From positions 375,709-439,708 of the forward strand of contig PDUO01000025.1 in assembly GCA_003008705.1 (NCBI GenBank): a stretch of 64,000 nucleotides of DNA. Direction: 5' to 3'. Below, one piece after another: positions 11,421 to 22,309 of the stretch. Numbering within the stretch: position 1 is the first letter of the stretch; the number at the start of each line of letters is the position of its first letter. The notes beneath the pieces were generated by a model that saw only the letters and a list, made by a program, of their open reading frames with translations, did no database searches and had not been told where the DNA came from. Source of the stretch: Pezicula radicicola. Taxonomy: Eukaryota > Ascomycota > Leotiomycetes > Helotiales > Dermateaceae. A program made the translations under genes and the position numbers.

Positions 11421-12831
11421 TTTAACCAGCTTTCATCCGTGAGACCAGGATTAGCTCATTGGTTTTTAGCCAGACATCCGCATAAGGATTATTTACTATT
11501 GCGTATTCATCATCCACCATCTTCCTACTTTCTGGTACACTAGCAATGATTGGAGAGTTGCTTGGTGGCGGTGTCTATTTTCTAGCTGCTGTTGAAGGTT
11601 TGTCGTTAAGCAAGGGTAGTAGCGAGGACATTGCTTAGATTTCAGGCTTGATGACATATTAACTTCTGGTTTGGCTTTGATACTAATAAATAGTTGCAGT
11701 TTACTGGTATCATATATATGTTGTTGAGATGGGTATGCTGTGGCGATCCCGTCACGTAAGGAAGGGATCAAATTAAAAGCTTCTAGAATCCTGTACAATA
11801 CGAGGAGAATCATTGGATAAAATGACATATTTAACCCCAAGTATCGATGCTACTGTATTTTGAGCTGATAATGATGGTTTCAAGCTCGATAACGCAGTGT
11901 AAAGCTTGGTGATACGCTGTCATATGTATGATGCTGACACCCTATTCAAAGGTACGTATTAAAAAATAGCCGCCAAGATGATATATTGCTCTGGCTGGGA
12001 ACTTCGAAATTACACATATGAGTCTAAGAGTACTTATAAGGTGAGAGAATTGCAGATTTCTATACTTATTGCTAGACACTAAGTGAAGGCATTAGACTAG
12101 AGAGAGTGTACTGCTAGATGTAGACCGCTTTTTGTCCGAAAGAAGTTTGAAGTTCGCTTAGATGAAGTTAATAGAGGAATTTTCGTTATAAATATGTGGC
12201 TCTATCAAAGATCAAACGTCCCTCTCCTAGGGTAAAATTCTTTAGTAGTCAACATACTAAAGTCATTGCCTATATATAATCTTGGCGTGCTATAAGCATG
12301 GCCGGGGAGGTTTTAGCGGCCGGACCCATTTCCGTAGAAGGTTTACTCTTCTTTTCACAGTAAGTAGACTATTCTACCGTCCCGTAGAAATATAGTTCAT
12401 TGATCCTTGCCGTTGAAGGCTTCGGCAGTTGTTTCAAGTAGCATATTGTTGCAGAAAATCATCGCCGTCGGTGACATCGGGGATCTCGCTTAAACTTAAT
12501 CATCTACTTAAACTATCTACACATTCTACCTTCAACCTAATTCCTTTAAAACTGCGTACGCATACTGGGACCGCTTATTTAACGCGTCTCCATGGGGTTT
12601 GAAGGGGATATATGCGCATTGCTTGCGAAACCTTGCGAGGTGCAGAGCAAGAATTTGTGACATGGGCAGGTCGGGGATTACGCATAAGTTAGCGGGCTCT
12701 TTAGACATTAGGAACCCAAAAGCTTCATATATTAAAGAACGTCAACTGATTGTCCAATTACCAATAGTTTCTATCTTCATTTACTTTTACCTTCAATAGT
12801 CCAAAGTCAGCTTTCACTTTTGCTGTTCAAA
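11421..12831. other. intergenic, no feature recognised
   Basis: A minus-strand open frame at 11496-11840 (114 codons) has no motif, splice support or biased composition, so it is not called. Some GC-rich palindromic words occur near 12300. The last ~150 bases are the pyrimidine-rich leader of the DUF1264 pseudogene. Confidence 0.45.
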
Positions 12832-13687
12832 ATGTCTTCCACACCATCTAGCGCGAACCCTGTTTGTATTCCCCGAAGCCAATGAATTATAATAGCAGAT
12901 ACTGATAGACCAAAATAGGAGTTCAAGCCCTTTCACAACATCTGTGAGTTCTTGACGGCTATTCATATCTACACCGATGCTGCCAAGGAGGGAAAGACTC
13001 GATATGTTGATTCAACCCATTATTGCTCCCATGTTCGTCGCAGTACGTTAATATTCAAGTATCCTTTCCTGGTTCTTCTCTCACATCCTAATCACCACAC
13101 TTCAGACCTAGACTAATGCCTCATCTACGACTCCCACGAAAAGAACGCTCGCTTAATCGGCGTCGAATACATGGTTCCACGCGCAGTCTATGAGACATTC
13201 CCCGAAGCCGAAAAGAAACTCTGGCACTCACATCAATATGAAGTCAAGTCAGGAATGCTTATTCTTCCTAAGCCTGAAGGTGTTGATGCTGCTGAGTGGG
13301 AATAGACTGAGTTGAATGCTATGAAGGAGATCATCGATTTATATGGCAAGACTTGGCATTTTTTGGGAGGTTGATGCTGGTCATGAGTTTCCTATGGGTA
13401 CGTTATATCCAGTTATTTAGGTTGGGAGATATATACTGACTACTTTTTGAAGGTTATCTTCACCTGATGGGCTCGGTTACACATGCTCATCAAGTTAACC
13501 TTGATGAAGCTATGGCTAAGCGCAATGAGGTCCATGGTTGTCACCACTCGGCAAAAGCAGAGGCTAGGAAGCACCTCGAAGAGCCTATTACAGTTGAAGG
13601 TTTGTCTTATCATTTCATGATGCTAGTTTAGCAATGCTAAAACAATTTTTAGGCGCGAACTCTTGGTGGCAAACTACTGGCAAGTAG
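12832..13687 (+). pseudogene. DUF1264 / oil-body-associated-protein-like gene, inactivated
   Basis: Starting at ATG 12832, spliced pieces read as the DUF1264 (OBAP) family: PFHNICEFLTAIHIYTDA, then HYCSHVRR, then [32 protein letters not shown], and finally MGSVTHAHQVNLDEAM and a short tail ending at TAG 13685. Defects are clear. TAA at 13114-13116 stands where the family has Gln in front of CLIYDS. TAG at 13303-13305 follows Trp-Glu. An extra T in the run at 13359-13364 shifts the frame just before what should read WEVDAGHEFPMG. Intron signals are still present, so decay is fairly recent. Plant relatives sit on oil bodies; the fungal role is unknown. Confidence 0.85.
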
Positions 13688-14896
13688 TCTATCTACGCGT
13701 ACCAAGGAAACTGTGATTTCAAGTTGATGTGAAATGTCCTTGTTGGTTCTTGGTTGTGATTATATTTCGCTTTAGAATTATGTGTTTTATCCTGTTAGAC
13801 AATACTTCTATTGGTGCCCAATGTATCTACTCAAGGCTTACTTAGCTTGCTGGTTCAGGACACAAGACAAGAAATATAAAGGCAATAAAGGCATTATCAA
13901 ATTAGATTTGCACACTAGTTGTCTGCAAATATTTAAGCTGGCATATTTTTTCGCGGCTCAAGATCTACTACGCCAAAACCATGCTTAAGTGAAGTTCGTG
14001 CCTTGTCCAATGGATTTCTTTCTATATTGAAAGTCTAACTATTGCCCCCTTTTTGAACTCCTTTCTACAAAGGGTTTCATGTTACCTTCTCGCTGTTGAT
14101 TACTAAAGACGTAAGATTATCTTGTCATATACTTTTTCTTAGTTTAAATTTCCTATATAATGTTAATGTTATTCAAAATAATAGAAAGTGTCATCCCAAG
14201 GATCTTAAATGTAACTGTGGCCTGTATTGTTAAGTAGCTGCGGCAGGGCTCGTGATAGCAAACAACGACATTAAGTGCTTCGAAGTACCGAGTTTCGGGG
14301 GTGAATGGTAGTACGTGCATCTGTTAAATCAAGGTAATAGCGTGATTATTATTAAGAGGAGGTTCTGCAGCACTTCAAACTATACCCTTCTATGCTAGTA
14401 CGATAGCACTAACAAGTTGAAGCACAAAGCCGCATCATCCCACCATATGCTGCATCTAGTTTTGACAACGCTGCTAACTTGGGATGCAAATCTCTACTTA
14501 AGTCACCTTTTATTATTATCAGCATCATGTTGCAGAGTGTACTCTTTAAATTTATTTTATATACGTATAAGATACACTTTATCTAGATACACTTTACATA
14601 CATATCTAGAGGAGGGTATGTATTTAGTAAATATGTATTATAATTGAATACCTTGTAGCGACAAATGGTCTATCGACCTCTCCCACCAAGCTACATACTG
14701 CATGTTGGCTTTTAATGCCGAAAAGTGCGAAAGCGTTACAAGGATTCCCCGCTGAAGGACCGGGGACATTTTCGTAAAATATACGTACGTCATGACCTTC
14801 TTTTTCGTTAACTCACTCCAAACGACTTTACGAAAGATAATTAAAAGCATCTCCCTCTACAACACACTTAAATTTCATCTATTAAAACCATCAGAA
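13688..14896. other. intergenic, no feature recognised
   Basis: Open frames at 13782-13988 and 14417-14647 have no motif. Repeated GATACACTTTA/ATACACTTTACATA words near 14570-14600 are the only local repetition. The end is the promoter side of the GST gene. Confidence 0.45.
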
Positions 14897-15967
14897 ATGC
14901 CCGTAACGATACCAGAAACAGATATTGTGTAAGTCTTCCCTGCAGTAGTCACATCTCTACCAAAGAATCATCACCAACTGACTCAACACCTTAGTTTGTA
15001 CACGGCAGGAACTCCCAACGGCCAAAAAGTATCCATCACATTAGAAGAACTCGGTCTTAAGTATGAAACGATCCCCATCGACATCTTGAAAAACGTCCAA
15101 AAAGAAGATTGGTATCTCAAGATCAACCGTGAGATTACATACACCACGTGATTTAAACACGTTGTGATGAATTGATTCAAATAGCAAATGGAAAAATCCC
15201 AGCGATAGTCGATCGGACACCAATTTTAGATGAGAGGGGATCTTTGAAACAGGCAGAGAAAAGAGTTTTTGATGGTCAGGCTATTTTGATGTGGTTGACG
15301 CAGAAGTATGATAAGAATTACAAGATTTCTTATCCTTATGATACTGATAGGTTAGTAAAATGGGTGTATTTCATATTATAGGCTCAAAAACGAAGCTAAC
15401 ACGATTCTCAGATACTGGGAACTTTTGCAATGGCTGAGCTGGATGCAAAGTGGAATCGGACCTATGCAAGCAAGTGACCCAAACAACCGCCCCCCATTAT
15501 CGACAAGTGCTAACCGAGTTTATCTTAGGGACAAGCGAGTCATTTCTTTGGATTCGCACCAGAGAAGATTGAATACGCGATTCAACGATTCCAAGATGAG
15601 GTATGTAAAAGCACCAATCGATTGGGATATTGGCTGAAGGCACAAACAGACTAAACGCCTCTACTCGGTCCTCGAAACCCGGTTAACATTTCAACAAGAG
15701 CAAAACAAAACCGTAGCTGGTGGGCCGGCATCAGAAGCGGGTGTATACGGTCTGATTAATAACGATAAAGGACCATGGATCGTAGGCGATAAGATGACTA
15801 TTGCTGACATCGCTTGTTTTAGTTGGGTGAACTGGGCTGATAAAGCAGGCATTGATGTAAATGAGTTCAAGGAAATCAGTGGATGGTTGAAGAGGATTAA
15901 TGACAGGCCTGCAGTAAAGAAAGGTCTGGGTGTTCCAGAGAAGTTTGCTGCGAAGGAGAAGATCTAG
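14897..15967 (+). CDS. Ure2-type glutathione S-transferase
   Basis: Six exons (14897-14928, 14995-15128, 15185-15350, 15412-15469, 15529-15600 and 15650-15967) give 259 residues with no internal stop. The N-terminal thioredoxin-like half begins LYTAGTPNGQKVSITLEELG, the TPNG signature of fungal Ure2-like transferases, then KINPNGKIPAIVDR and the GQAILMWLTQKYD segment that binds glutathione. The helical half holds GPMQGQASHFFGFAPEKIEY and GPWIVGDKMTIADIACFSWV. It should conjugate or reduce substrates with glutathione in the cytosol; the substrate is unknown. Frame is kept only if the fourth intron uses a GC donor (GCAAGT at 15470). The ordinary GT four bases on would break the family alignment. 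A dead DUF1264 gene lies upstream. Confidence 0.9.
15470..15528 (+). other. GC-AG intron of the GST gene
   Basis: The exon ends ATGCAA and the intron opens GCAAGTGACC and closes TATCTTAG, with GTGCTAAC as branch site. The join is phase 0 and restores the family sequence MQGQASHFF. GCAAGT is the strong consensus form of the rare GC donor. Confidence 0.8.
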
Positions 15968-16868
15968 ACAAAGGAAGAGAGGAGGAATACGAGAAATTTC
16001 ATAGTGATTGGGTTATGAAGGGGGCGGGAGGATAGTCAGAAGACGTAAAGAGGTAGAAATGTGTCAAGGTCTGGGCACTAGGAAGTAAAATTGAAGTTAC
16101 TGAATCGATTCAAATGCATTCTATTCGTTTTGGGGTCTTTAAAGCTTCGAATATAGCAAGGTGTTTTGGTCCTTCTATTGATAGGGTTTCAAATTTGTGA
16201 TCTTTTAAACATTACAATGTTCACGTTATAATATCTGCTAGTCGAGGAGAATAAAATATCAGATGAGTAGACTTGCAAGAAATCACAGAACATCGGGCAG
16301 TATATTTTTAGGAGAAGTAGTTTCGAAGCCGAAAATTAAAGCCTACTTGATCACACATTAGCATAGCTATAAGACAGACGATTTGCTAGGCTTTGAAAGG
16401 GACGGAGTCAGGACTGAAGAAGCGAATAAGGCACCGTAATAATATAAAAGATAAAAAACAAACAGATAAAACATAAAAGAAATAAAAAAAATTGGCAGAA
16501 ATAAAACCCGTCCCTCACTGGCTGTATGAACTTATAAGGTATTATCCTGCAAGTCAATTCTTATCGTACAGGAAAAGAATAATCTTAGTACGGAGCCTTA
16601 GCTACGAAGACTAAGTTGACTAGCATTGGCAGTCAATCAAAATACTGTAGCTATGACCAGCTCACTGGGTTGGAGTTTTAGTTGGATCACTGGCTAATCA
16701 ATGCCTGATCTGGTGCAATGCGGTTGCCGCCTCTTATGTAGGGTTGCAATAACCTATTACTATACAAATGACCCCACCACAACAACCTGTCATAGTGCTT
16801 ACTTGTTATGTGAGGTTTGCCTATCACTCTATACAGAACCCTACTATAACAACACGGATGTTGCTTAA
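15968..16868. other. intergenic, no feature recognised
   Basis: 3' flank of the GST gene, then A-rich DNA (16440-16500). The minus-strand open frame at 16687-16941 partly overlaps the LTR and is not coding. Confidence 0.5.
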
Positions 16869-17008
16869 TGTTAAATATAGTGAATATATGGGAATAGCCA
16901 TATGATCGTACTCTTACTACAAGTAGGCCCATTCCAAACACTAGTTCTCTACAGACTACAACTCCACATTACCTACATATTACTCCCAAATAACCTCACC
17001 ATTCAACA
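16869..17008 (+). mobile_element. solo LTR, copy A
   Basis: A 140-base element that begins TGTTAAAT and ends ATTCAACA. It matches the copies at 38001-38144 and 24277-24420 along its length, including GTGAATATATGGGAATAG, an AAGTAGGC word and CCCAAATAACC near the right end. It is flanked by CTTAA (16864-16868) and CTTAC (17009-17013), a 4/5 target duplication. TG...CA ends and 5-base duplication are LTR features. No internal retroelement sequence is attached. Confidence 0.75.
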
Positions 17009-17416
17009 CTTACTTGTTATGTCAATTTTCAGCTAACCTCGCTGAACTGAAACATCGCTGCTGTCCCTCACACGAGGATCTATATTTTGTTGACTGAGCC
17101 GGAAACTTAATTGCATTGTCCGTCAAATAAACGCTTGTGGTGATTGAGTGAGAATGGGGAAATCATTCGTTTGTAAGATTACCTTATTTCAGATTGTTAA
17201 TTTCGCATCAAAGAAACATTATCCAGCGTTCAACAATGCTTCTTTCCATATTGTTATTTTTGATAGTGACTACCCATTTTATTGAGCGTGGAATTTAATA
17301 CTGGACTAAAAATAAGCCCCAGAATTAAAACGGTATTGAAAGGAAGTTACGTTCAGAAGGGCGATATAGGGGCTTAGATGTACCTTTCTGAAAAGCAACA
17401 TCTTTGGCACGAGGGT

Positions 17417-17539
17417 TATCCCTTTATGCGTCTAACAGACCATCAGGACGTTCACGGCAAAATGCATATACCTTTTGGTGGTGAAATTCTTGGGGTGTCG
17501 AATCTCTGGACAAAAAGCCGTTAGACACACAAAGGGATA
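17417..17539. mobile_element. TATCCCTTT-type MITE, copy 1
   Basis: Inverted ends TATCCCTTTATGCGTCTAAC at the left and GTTAGACACACAAAGGGATA at the right match 18 of 20 bases when one is reversed. The 123-base interior includes TTTTGGTGGTGAAATTCTTGG, closely similar to a word in the second copy at 53988-54133. It has no coding content. Confidence 0.65.
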
Positions 17540-18164
17540 GGTGTAAATTATTATACCTTTTCATGTCTTGCAGGCCAACACATGGTACTTTTGTACACTC
17601 GTTATAGTAGTATTCCCGAATTATATCCTTTAATTTTGGCCTGTATAGTACTCTTTTTATGTGTAACGCTATTAGTCTTGAAATTAAAATGTTTTACTTT
17701 TAGGAAGTTTCCTTAGATATTTTAGGACAACGAACATACCTATATAAGCAATAAAGTTTTTAAATCGTAGGCTTTTTAAGTAAGTGATTAATTTATTAAA
17801 TAAATGGTGTTACACACAAAAAGTGCACTATACAGGCCAAAATCAAAGGACATAATTCTGGAATGCCACTCTAGCGCACCCGTGCTAAAGCGGCCTACAA
17901 AATACTAGCGCTAACCTCGGTATTGGTCAGGATAAGAGCGGTACAATCAACTGATTCATTTTGCTGGCCTCTCTCCCCTCAAACGGGTGCTCTGTCGCGT
18001 GTTCGTCCGCTTCAATAAGTATTCGAGTTATACAATAACTTCTACGTTGCATCTTAGAGTCCTCTTCGAGAGTGTGCTAGGTATGTTACATTGCTAAATT
18101 TAAACACGCCGTGAGAATAGCTAACTAACCATTGAAGCTACACTAGTAGATCCATTGTGTCAGC
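17540..18164. other. intergenic, no feature recognised
   Basis: AT-rich DNA, then the promoter side of the APH-type kinase gene. No motif stands out. Confidence 0.45.
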
Positions 18165-18950
18165 ATGCCTACTGCGTACGAAAACGCTGTCCAAGGGTTC
18201 GAACTCTATGACTACTTTGGAAACCGAGTTGTCAAGTCGCAAGCGTCTGGCGGCCGTCTTGTTGCTGTTAAAGTCAAACCAAAATCAGCCTTTGTGCGGT
18301 CAGAGGCTCAAATGATGGATCATGCTGCACAGCATCCTAATATCAAGGCCCCACGTGTTCTAGGTTGCTACGATGTGGATCCAGATATTACTACTATGGT
18401 TAGCAATCTCGTTTTAGGTGTTTCTCTAGACAAGGTTTGGCATGAGATGAACGAGCAACAGCGAGCGTCTATCAAGGCACAGCTGAAGGAGCAACTCGCC
18501 GCTTTCCGAAGTTGTACCCAGCCATATATCGGACGTATTGGCCGCCAGCCAACGATAAACTTCTACGACCGCATAGGAAATAATCGTATGGGCCCATTTG
18601 ATTCTGAAGTCGAGTTTGATGAGTGGTGTCTCTCACGCCTAAAGTCATCTGTTTCTCGCATGAAATGGAAGTATCTCCTTCCTAAGATGCGTGGGAAGGA
18701 ATCTCAAGCATTTGTACTCACACATGGTGACCTTGCTGCACGCAACATTATGGTCGAGGATGGAGTTATAACAGGTATCGTGGACTGGGAGAATTCTGGG
18801 TTCTTTCCAGAATATGTTGAATATGCGCTGGCCGTAGAGGTCTGTGATGGCCATGAGGAATGGTGGAAACCTGTATTAAAAGATGTCCTAGAGCCTTGTG
18901 AATCGCAACGGTTAAAATTCCAGGCTTTAGTTAAGGATAAGGGGTGGTAA
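18165..18950 (+). CDS. APH/choline-kinase-fold phosphotransferase
   Basis: A single exon of 261 residues opens with LYDYFGNRVVKS, the usual start of fungal APH-family (Pfam APH type) proteins. A Lys in AVKVKPKS may be the ATP-binding lysine. The catalytic loop is THGDLAARNIMV at about residues 188-199, with Asp as base and Asn as metal ligand. The metal-binding GIVDWENSGFFPEY follows at about 203-216. All key residues are present. The cellular substrate of these common fungal paralogs is unknown, and similarity to aminoglycoside kinases does not mean drug resistance. Length is near the lower end of the family, so an unseen N-terminal exon is possible. Confidence 0.82.
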   Translation: MPTAYENAVQGFELYDYFGNRVVKSQASGGRLVAVKVKPKSAFVRSEAQMMDHAAQHPNIKAPRVLGCYDVDPDITTMVSNLVLGVSLDKVWHEMNEQQRASIKAQLKEQLAAFRSCTQPYIGRIGRQPTINFYDRIGNNRMGPFDSEVEFDEWCLSRLKSSVSRMKWKYLLPKMRGKESQAFVLTHGDLAARNIMVEDGVITGIVDWENSGFFPEYVEYALAVEVCDGHEEWWKPVLKDVLEPCESQRLKFQALVKDKGW

Positions 18951-19345
18951 CCCGTAGAGAGCCGGACCAACAAAATACAGATATATGGAGACGCTTGGGA
19001 CCGCTTGCGCAAATTTCAAGTAATCCAATTGTTATTGAACAATCTCGTGAGCCCATAGTGGACCGATGCATGGCTACCGCCCAAAAGCGTAGAGAGTATC
19101 TCAAAACGAATAGCCCGAAAGGCAAAGGCCTGCCGAGATTTATGTAACTCTTACGAGTGTGGTGAACTGGTCATGAAAAGCGGAATAGCACCACGAGATT
19201 ATATCCTCGAATGGTAGATCACCCCTTTGAGTTACCAAAACTAAGGCGCATGTTATCCAAGTCTGGATTCCACAATGTACTGCCACTCGACGAACATTGC
19301 GTGCCCTTGTTCCAGTCTTTAGCCCAACATTCCTAGAGCTATCCA
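18951..19345 (+). pseudogene. unrecognised degraded coding remnant
   Basis: After the kinase stop, protein-like stretches appear on the plus strand in shifting frames: IVDRCMATAQKRREYLK (about 19050-19110), then MVDHPFELPKLRRML (about 19213-19260) followed by SGFHNVLPLDEHCVP and a stop near 19335. Stops and frame changes between them exclude an intact gene. I do not recognise the family. It may be the tail of an older neighbouring gene. Confidence 0.35.
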
Positions 19346-19854
19346 CCAGATGCGCATGCTTTACGAAAGCATAGGTGTCTTAGAGTAACCGTAAGATCTG
19401 ACGACCTTACTAAACAGAAGCGCGCCTACTACCTAGGTAGTTAAACACTATACCACCGTTTAAGACATTCAAATTTCTTTTGCTTATCAGCCCGTATCGA
19501 TAAAATTAACTTATATTATGCAAGTTGCACGTGATTAATCATTATTAGTGATTGAAAGGAGGTGGGACTGAAGCAGGGATATCGACCATAGCTCTTCCAA
19601 TATATCGCTACCTAACTATATCAAAATTGAATAGCCTGCCCTCGCTTAGTTGCAACATATAGCTAAGGTAGTCCTCGAGCTCTCCTAACTCTTTACAAAA
19701 CATAGAATACAACGCCTTTTGCCCATGCATTTCTCCCCATGACCATTCAGTTCAACACTTTATAAAAATTGCACAAAGAACATCAAATGCTTGTCATATC
19801 TGACATACTTTAGTCCTTGGGAGAGCTAAAGGGTAACAGATCTGTTTACAATTA
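19346..19854. other. intergenic, no feature recognised
   Basis: AT-rich DNA downstream of the minus-strand membrane protein gene; nothing recognised. Confidence 0.45.
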
Positions 19855-20802
19855 TTATATTGCATTCCTAGTTCCAATCTCATGTACTAGAGTCCTAGTA
19901 CTGCCATCAAGCTCAACATTCCGGACTATTCCTCGGTCTTGTGGATATGAACCATATCTCCCACCAGAGTAAGCTGTGGTCTGATTATCGTACGATGACC
20001 AAGTGGGTTGGACAGTCTCGCTACTACCTCCCTCCAACTTCTGGGTTGCACCTACACCTGCACCTGTTGCGTATTTTCTCTTTTGATTCCAGAACAAAAA
20101 TACCAATAATCCTACGGCCAACACACCAAGAGGCGCGCCCACGCCGGCTCCCACTGCTGTACCTAAAGAGGTGCTGGACTTGGAGAATGCTGTCGTTGTT
20201 GGGCTAGGAATTGAAGTCGTCGATGTCTGGCTCGCACTTGAGGTTGTCGTCGATGTTTGCGAACTCTGGCTAGCACTTGAAGTTGTCGATGTGGACGCAG
20301 CGGAAGAGAGGGACTGGAGTACTGCATCGATACCAGGCTGGAAAGCTCTTCCAGTACCAGGAAAAGTAAACGATGAGTTGCAACATTGCTTCTTTGAAGA
20401 TGAACTGCAGCAGAAAGAGCTGTTTCCCAAACCGGGGGGCCCACAGTTTACGATATTGACAAAATCGCTGTAAGGTGTCTGCAGAATTGGATCTGGTGAT
20501 AAAGTAAGCAACGAGTCTTCCGAGGGACACAAGTCACAAGGACTGAACATACCACTATAGCAGAATTGTGGACAGCGGGCAGAAGCGAAAGTCGAATCTG
20601 TACAACCTCCCATATATACAAATCCAGCGCCTCCCAGACAGAGTCCGCTAGATGAACAACTATCTGCTGGGTCGCAACATGCTGATGCAGAGGTTATTGT
20701 CGCATTACATGGCACATGGTCTGAGGCTGCACTGCCGTCGGGGTAGTAGCACGTTACTGCGTACACAGGGCTGACCAGCAAAAGGGAGATCACGAAAAGC
20801 AT
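19855..20802 (-). CDS. Cys-rich Ser/Thr-rich single-pass membrane protein
   Basis: A single exon of 315 residues starts at ATG 20802; the frame extends 23 codons further up but without another ATG. A signal peptide (MLFVISLLLVSPVYA) precedes VTCYYPDGSAA. The extracellular part to about residue 150 has more than twenty Cys, including ACCDPADSC, RCPQFC, SPCDLC and FCCSSSSKKQCC. A Ser/Thr linker follows, then a transmembrane helix (GTAVGAGVGAPLGVLAVG and LLVFLF), a basic stop-transfer WNQKRK, and a short cytosolic tail. This plan resembles fungal wall-stress sensors and is common among uncharacterised Leotiomycete proteins. Sensor or adhesin function is inference. The Ser/Thr stretch is likely O-mannosylated. 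Confidence 0.82.
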   Translation of the reverse strand: MLFVISLLLVSPVYAVTCYYPDGSAASDHVPCNATITSASACCDPADSCSSSGLCLGGAGFVYMGGCTDSTFASARCPQFCYSGMFSPCDLCPSEDSLLTLSPDPILQTPYSDFVNIVNCGPPGLGNSSFCCSSSSKKQCCNSSFTFPGTGRAFQPGIDAVLQSLSSAASTSTTSSASQSSQTSTTTSSASQTSTTSIPSPTTTAFSKSSTSLGTAVGAGVGAPLGVLAVGLLVFLFWNQKRKYATGAGVGATQKLEGGSSETVQPTWSSYDNQTTAYSGGRYGSYPQDRGIVRNVELDGSTRTLVHEIGTRNAI

Positions 20803-22309
20803 AACGAATGTATGGACAGTATGAAATAAAAATATGAACAAATTGATTAAGAACAGCAGTTTCGACTCCAAAAAAATCTATTTCCAGAAAAGAAAAGCAA
20901 TTGAAATTTGATCGTTTCCTCGGCGCCTATTTGTATCCCTGTCCTTCTATATCCGCATAGCCGCCCCCAATCTCATATACACCCTCATGGCACCTCTGGA
21001 AGCGCACCCCGGACTTTACGGCCAATCACAAAGCTTTGTTAAAAGCAACATGGTCTTGTATGTGGAAACTATACCCCACTGCAGCGCTTTTCGTGTCAGA
21101 TTTTGTGCCAGAACCTAAAATTCCAATCTCACCCCAACCCCACCTTATGGGTTCAATGTGTACATCAGGTCACCGTGCCGTAATTCGGACCTAGCCTAGA
21201 TGTGAGACACGGTTTCTGAGTACTGATAAAACTCTGCCGCTAGCCTGTCAAGTTACACTTCCAGTCGAGGTAGAAGATCTCGGCGGCTATCAAAATACCT
21301 ATAACAGCCGATAAGTAGTCCCCGTTGTAGAAGATGGCCGCCAGATTGGCCAGCTCGCTTTTGTAGAATGTACAAGTACCTACGACTAGTTAACCCCTTA
21401 GGATGAATACAACCTTAATCAGGCCAAGCCAAGACTTTATAGCAAAATAGTGTGATTTGTTTGTCGTAGAAGCTGACTTTAGACCGGGGTGACTAAATCT
21501 CAAATAATAATTTCCTAATGTCTACTAACTCAATGATGCCTATGCTTGTAAAGTGAAAATCTTGCAGCATAATCGACAGGAGCGTGTACGAAATATTGCT
21601 GCTGTTAAAACGAAGCGCGAAGAAATATAGAGGGGAAGGAGTTAAGAACCAAGTTAGGTTCGGTTAATCCGGTGAGTATCATCAATTCAGGGTCCTGTTT
21701 GAGAATATATGCTTATTTCTATAGGGCTGTCGTTTTCTGAAATCGGTCAAGACGATTGCTACTCAATCAACAACCTCGAGGCTGCTACTAGTGGCACTCT
21801 TTTTCATTCTTTCTGGGTCTTCTAATCGATCCCGATCGACAATTGTGGTGGAACTGAAATGGCCAGCAGATATCATTACCGCTCTTCAGAAGATCTTCAG
21901 AAAACATACCAACCGAACATGGAAATAGAGTTTCATCAAACCCCGGAGTCTGCAGGCGGATAGGATAGGGTGTTGATTAGCATAGGCGAGGCTGTGTGGT
22001 CTGCAACTCTGCAACCCATAAATTGAACCTAGCAGCCCTACCAAAATTTGGGTTTCAGACGTCGTTGATAGGCAGTCTACCCGATTGGTCAAGAAATGAG
22101 ACTGTTGACTGTGCCATCTATGGGCGTTTCGGTTCCTGCAGATGGCATTCGAACATTGTAAGTACAGAGATATATTAGGATTATCCAGATGTTAATCTTC
22201 TCTGATCGCGGGAAGCAATGTCATTTCCAACCCAGTATCACACCAATGACTTCTGTCGAGCTCTGGTTTTGGATCTGGCGAAAACAGAGCCTCCGCCAGC
22301 TGAATATCC
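20803..22309. other. intergenic with uncertain HET-like edge
   Basis: Divergent promoter side of the membrane protein gene, then DNA without a clear gene. From about 21858 (ATGGCCAGC) a frame begins that could be the first part of the HET relic, but it is broken within 40 codons and has no diagnostic motif. Confidence 0.4.

Noticed and set aside
11496..11840. 114-codon minus-strand open frame
   Set aside because: No motif, no splice neighbours and composition like random AT-rich DNA.
15470..15637. GST gene as a frameshifted pseudogene (continuous frame into 15637)
   Set aside because: A GC-AG intron restores the exact family sequence and all other introns are sound.
16687..16941. 84-codon minus-strand frame
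   Set aside because: Overlaps the solo LTR and has no coding signal.
19855..20871. Longer start for the Cys-rich membrane protein at 20871
   Set aside because: That codon is TTG; the first ATG is 20802 and gives a proper signal peptide.
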